Source: Methanocorpusculum sp. MCE
GTDB taxonomy: Archaea > Halobacteriota > Methanomicrobia > Methanomicrobiales > Methanocorpusculaceae
DNA: 55,299 bases
Reading direction: 5' to 3'
Assembly (NCBI GenBank): GCA_003315675.1
Contig: NIZU01000014.1
Coordinates: forward strand, 1-55,299
Positions 52,762 through 55,299 of the stretch are shown here, one piece after another; the stretch's first letter is position 1, and every line of letters starts with the position of its first letter. The notes under the pieces were generated by a model. The model did no database searches. It was not told where the DNA came from and worked only from the letters and a program-made list of their open reading frames with translations. Position numbers and translations under genes: made by a program.

Positions 52762-52934
52762 CTCGCGGAGTCTCTTCCTCATGGGAGCCGCTGGGGCGGC
52801 GACAGGATTTGCCCGAACGATCACGATAAGGGATGAGCAAGACAGCGAAGCTGTATTGCGAAAGTGAGGATAAGCAAATCCGATTCTGGGAACAAGCCAA
52901 AGGCTTGCGGGATTCGCGCCGATTCGCGGTTGGT
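52762..52934 (-). repeat. Long mosaic element, right inverted copy
   Basis: On the minus strand it carries the same constant blocks in the same order as 52491-52703. The first hairpin is GCAAGCCTTTGGCTTG instead of GCCCTTCGGGC, and the multi-branched insert is replaced by ATACAGCTTCGCTGT. Confidence 0.8.
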
Positions 52935-53058
52935 TTTTTTCTAGTGTCAAAATGAATGCCGTACACGAAATCGATGTACGTCTCATAATTACATCAGGTA
53001 TTTTTTACAGTTGAGATCGCACCGCGTAAGTCCTCTGGAAAATGATCTTTTCATTTTT

Positions 53059-53066
53059 GTATATAA
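53059..53066 (+). promoter_or_regulatory. TATA box of the iron-sulfur flavoprotein gene
   Basis: GTATATAA in the context TTTTTGTATATAAACCGC fits an archaeal TATA box. Transcription would start near 53088, giving a ~75 base leader. Confidence 0.45.
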
Positions 53067-53164
53067 ACCGCTTCAGTTGAAATGCTTGGGTGGTGATACC
53101 ATTCTTTTTCCATCAATCAGACTTACAGAAACACCTTATAGCACTTCTGATAATGTATAGATAT

Positions 53165-53716
53165 ATGAAAATCATCGGGTTATGCGGGTCTGCTGCTCCA
53201 AAGAGCAGTACGAAAAAACTGATCGAAGCAGCTCTCGAAGCTGCGATGGAAAAAGGAGCTGCAGTCGAGTATATCAACATTGCAAAGCTGAACTTCAAAG
53301 GATGTCTGGGCTGTAATGAATGCAAAAAAGACCAGACCAAGTTCTGCTGCTTAAAGGACGAAATGTCTGACCTTTACGCCAAACTCAACGATGCGGATGT
53401 GATCCTGCTTGGATCCCCGATTTATTTCGGAGATATAACCGGACAAAGCAAATGTTTTGTTGACCGGATGTATGCCTTCCTCGGTCCTGCCGGTTCCAAA
53501 CTTAAGAAAGGAAAGAAGGCGGCAGCACTCATTACTCAGGGTTTTGCCGACGAAACGCATTATCCGATTGCAGCTGAACATCTGACCAAAGGGTTTGTCA
53601 GCTGCGGTGCAGATATTCTGTCACCGAAATTTTTCGGCGGGCTCCACAACGCAGACGAGGTCACTGATGCGCAGCTGGCACGGGCAAGAGCATTCGGTGA
53701 AAGACTTACAGAATAA
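53165..53716 (+). CDS. NADPH-dependent FMN reductase / iron-sulfur flavoprotein family
   Basis: The 183-residue flavodoxin-fold protein starts MKIIGLCGSAAPKSSTKKLIEAAL with the FMN phosphate loop. The Cys cluster CLGCNECKKDQTKFCCLKDEM is the compact motif of iron-sulfur flavoproteins. GSPIYFGDITGQSKCFVDRM supplies further FMN contacts. Relatives in methanogens reduce O2, H2O2 or act as electron carriers with ferredoxin. The start at 53165 places the FMN motif at the usual distance; upstream in-frame starts give an unlikely hydrophobic extension. A clear terminator follows directly. Confidence 0.87.
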   Translation: MKIIGLCGSAAPKSSTKKLIEAALEAAMEKGAAVEYINIAKLNFKGCLGCNECKKDQTKFCCLKDEMSDLYAKLNDADVILLGSPIYFGDITGQSKCFVDRMYAFLGPAGSKLKKGKKAAALITQGFADETHYPIAAEHLTKGFVSCGADILSPKFFGGLHNADEVTDAQLARARAFGERLTE

Positions 53717-53740
53717 GGAGCAACTCCTATTTTAATTTTA
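53716..53740 (+). terminator. Terminator of the flavoprotein gene
   Basis: Hairpin AGGAG-CAA-CTCCT followed by ATTTTAATTTT, overlapping the stop codon. Confidence 0.65.
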
Positions 53741-55299
53741 TGAGCTGGAGCCTGTTTCCTGACATTGACCGTTGCCTCTTCTCCCCCTATCCAGCCTCAC
53801 CCCACCCCGCATTTTAGCCCGAGTATCGCCGTATTCAGCGCATCAAAATTGGAAAACAAACATCGGTGACCTCTCTCTTTCCCCTTCATCATCGTAACTG
53901 TCAAATTCATCAGCGAATATTTGATGAATTTTGTAGCCACATGCTTTGCTTCCGGAACCTCATATCGCACCAGAGACACAAACAGCTGTGCCAGAAACCC
54001 GATCAGAATTGCGCCGCGAATACTATTTTCCGTCCATACCCTCAGTGGTTTAATCTCGATCTCATTCTTTAGCGAATGAAAGATCTTCTCAATCGAATCC
54101 TTTTTTCGGTAGCGTTCAAGCGCTTCTGCAAGTGTCAAATTCCTGCTTGAAGTTAGGGCGAAAAATCCCCCTCTTCCAGTATTCAGCTTCTCCCGGAGAA
54201 ACGCAAGCGCCTCCTCTTCCGACATCTGCAGGAGCTTTGTCTGAACGGAATAGGTAATCTTCACCAGCGGATTTGAGATCCCAATCTTCTTCGGCAGCTT
54301 TTTGTTTCGGGAAATACACTCCTGAATCACCTCCGCCTCCATGAACTGCCGGTACACTTTCCGTGACAAAGCATCCAGATTCTGCGCCTCGAGCCCCTGC
54401 GAGAAATAGAAATAGGTTACACTGCCAGGTTTCACGATTTTGATACCATATATACCCTGTTTTTCCGTTTGCTCATCAAGATTGAGCTGAACAGGCTTCC
54501 TCTGCCAAAACGTTTTGATGATCTTATCGTCACTGGTGTTCAGTTTCTTTGCGGTCAAATAGTCATGACCGCACACCTCCACGAGCTCCAGATTTTGTTT
54601 TGATCCGGCTCCTTTATCGAAGATAACCATGGAACCTTCGGTGAGTTTTTTCTGGGATTGGAGGAAGGTTGACCGGAAATGGGTAACGTCATTCACATTT
54701 CCAGCTTTCACCGTTACGCCGATCGGTACATTGATCGGGTGAGCAAGTTCGGTGATCCCAAGAGTTATCTGCAGTTTATCTGGTCGATGATCACGACTGT
54801 AGCCGTATTTCCCCAAAGGTGAAGCACTGCCGTGAAGAACAAGACTTGTCCAGTCGAGATTTACGTCGGTGTGCTCGAACTGACAGCGGGAAAATATTCT
54901 CTCCTGGAGTCCGGAGATGATGAATGCACTGTTTTGCCCGAGCATTTCCAGAAGACGATACAGCGTTTTTCCCGTGAACGAAGGGAGATTATAGTATTCT
55001 CTGGTTTCCGGCTGCATGAGCCAGGAATGAGCTCTTTTGATGCTGAAGTTGTCGCTGAGTTTGTAGGCGGCGAGGGCTTTGATCAGGGTGGAGATGTCGA
55101 TTCCTTTCTTTTTCAGCGGGGAGAAGAGGGAGACAAGGTCAAGGGAGGTGAACATTTTTTCGCTGAGGAGGAGCGGGCCAATCGGAAAAGATATGTGGGG
55201 AGTGGGTGTAATATTGAGTGTCTCTGTGAAGCGGTTAGTTTTCATTTTGGTCAATTTAAATTGACGCCTGACAGGGACTAGTTTTCTCTTTTGTTGCGT
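53741..55299 (-). mobile_element. Insertion sequence, IS1634-like (ends not defined)
   Basis: The element includes the transposase gene and short flanks. I could not pair terminal inverted repeats: the left flank carries TCCTGACATTGACCG and the right TTGACGCCTGACAGGGAC, which is suggestive only. The right end may lie outside the window. Confidence 0.5.
53797..55254 (-). CDS. IS1634-family (IS4-like) transposase
   Basis: The 485-residue DDE transposase has an intact frame. The first catalytic Asp lies in TDVNLDWTSLVLHG, followed by the family tract GKYGYSRDHRPDKLQITLGI and a GNVNDVTHF segment. The second Asp is in SMVIFDKGAGSKQNL. The Glu lies in the Y-x2-K-x3-E signature YRKKDSIEKIFHSLKNEIEIKPLRVW. 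Length fits IS1634 members. An undamaged frame in a region of decayed genes suggests recent arrival. Its activity cannot be judged without its ends. Confidence 0.88.
   Translation of the reverse strand: MTKMKTNRFTETLNITPTPHISFPIGPLLLSEKMFTSLDLVSLFSPLKKKGIDISTLIKALAAYKLSDNFSIKRAHSWLMQPETREYYNLPSFTGKTLYRLLEMLGQNSAFIISGLQERIFSRCQFEHTDVNLDWTSLVLHGSASPLGKYGYSRDHRPDKLQITLGITELAHPINVPIGVTVKAGNVNDVTHFRSTFLQSQKKLTEGSMVIFDKGAGSKQNLELVEVCGHDYLTAKKLNTSDDKIIKTFWQRKPVQLNLDEQTEKQGIYGIKIVKPGSVTYFYFSQGLEAQNLDALSRKVYRQFMEAEVIQECISRNKKLPKKIGISNPLVKITYSVQTKLLQMSEEEALAFLREKLNTGRGGFFALTSSRNLTLAEALERYRKKDSIEKIFHSLKNEIEIKPLRVWTENSIRGAILIGFLAQLFVSLVRYEVPEAKHVATKFIKYSLMNLTVTMMKGKERGHRCLFSNFDALNTAILGLKCGVG

Noticed and set aside
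53741..53796. Left terminal inverted repeat of the IS element
   Set aside because: Only weak similarity to the right flank could be found by eye, not enough to define an end.

Overview
The window comes from a methanogenic archaeon of the Methanomicrobiales, most likely Methanocorpusculum or a close relative. The grounds are a formylmethanofuran dehydrogenase operon (fwdDBAC), a 'methanogenesis marker 9' protein, a HycI-type hydrogenase protease, an archaeal phosphoglycerate mutase, a fused ADP-forming acyl-CoA synthetase, and tRNA genes without an encoded CCA. The genus is an inference from gene content and sequence style; no database was searched.

Layout. 1-5.5 kb: a headless channel-protein remnant, a DUF368 lipid-carrier transporter, apgM, an Fe-S protein and a pentapeptide-repeat channel protein. 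6-10 kb: an AMP-forming acyl-CoA synthetase, thiD and an AIR-synthase-like protein. 10.1-19.9 kb: a type I-C CRISPR-Cas locus lying between two ~235 bp inverted repeats. 20-24.4 kb: a broken feoAB, an MFS exporter, tRNA-Pro, a DUF89 protein and a YwbE-like protein. 24.5-29.7 kb: a siroheme protein and the fwd operon, preceded by ~970 bp without a gene. 30.7-42.6 kb: a lysine-rich protein, ADP-forming acetyl-CoA synthetase, a Na+/solute symporter with a 37-residue partner, a glutamine synthetase relative, aldolase, HycI, tRNA-Gly, TrmJ and an NfnAB-like pair. 42.7-45.7 kb: an Hjc-type resolvase, then marker 9, a CitG-family protein and DUF447 in one overlapping operon. 46-49.4 kb: a PLP decarboxylase, an EctB-type aminotransferase and a chimeric gene remnant. 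49.5-55.3 kb: a small membrane protein, a frameshifted methyltransferase, a UPF0324 transporter, an iron-sulfur flavoprotein and an IS1634-like transposase.

Two themes stand out. First, decay: every I-C cas gene except cas2 has in-frame stops or frameshifts, leaving a small array with a degenerate end and a solo repeat beyond cas2. In-frame stops also interrupt fwdB, feoB and a DUF447 gene whose reading frames are otherwise intact, and a methyltransferase is frameshifted in an A-run. Second, the intergenic spaces are full of repeats that nothing else explains: a ~49 bp GC-rich element (nine copies), mosaic arrays of interchangeable hairpins joined by fixed linkers, a 112 bp inverted-repeat element, and long inverted pairs. 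These sit beside truncated genes and around the CRISPR locus, so they probably helped shape the region.

Functionally, the fwd operon supplies the first CO2-reduction step. ADP-forming synthetase, NfnAB-like, aldolase and phosphoglycerate mutase genes point to acetate/amino-acid assimilation and gluconeogenesis. HycI implies [NiFe] hydrogenase maturation.
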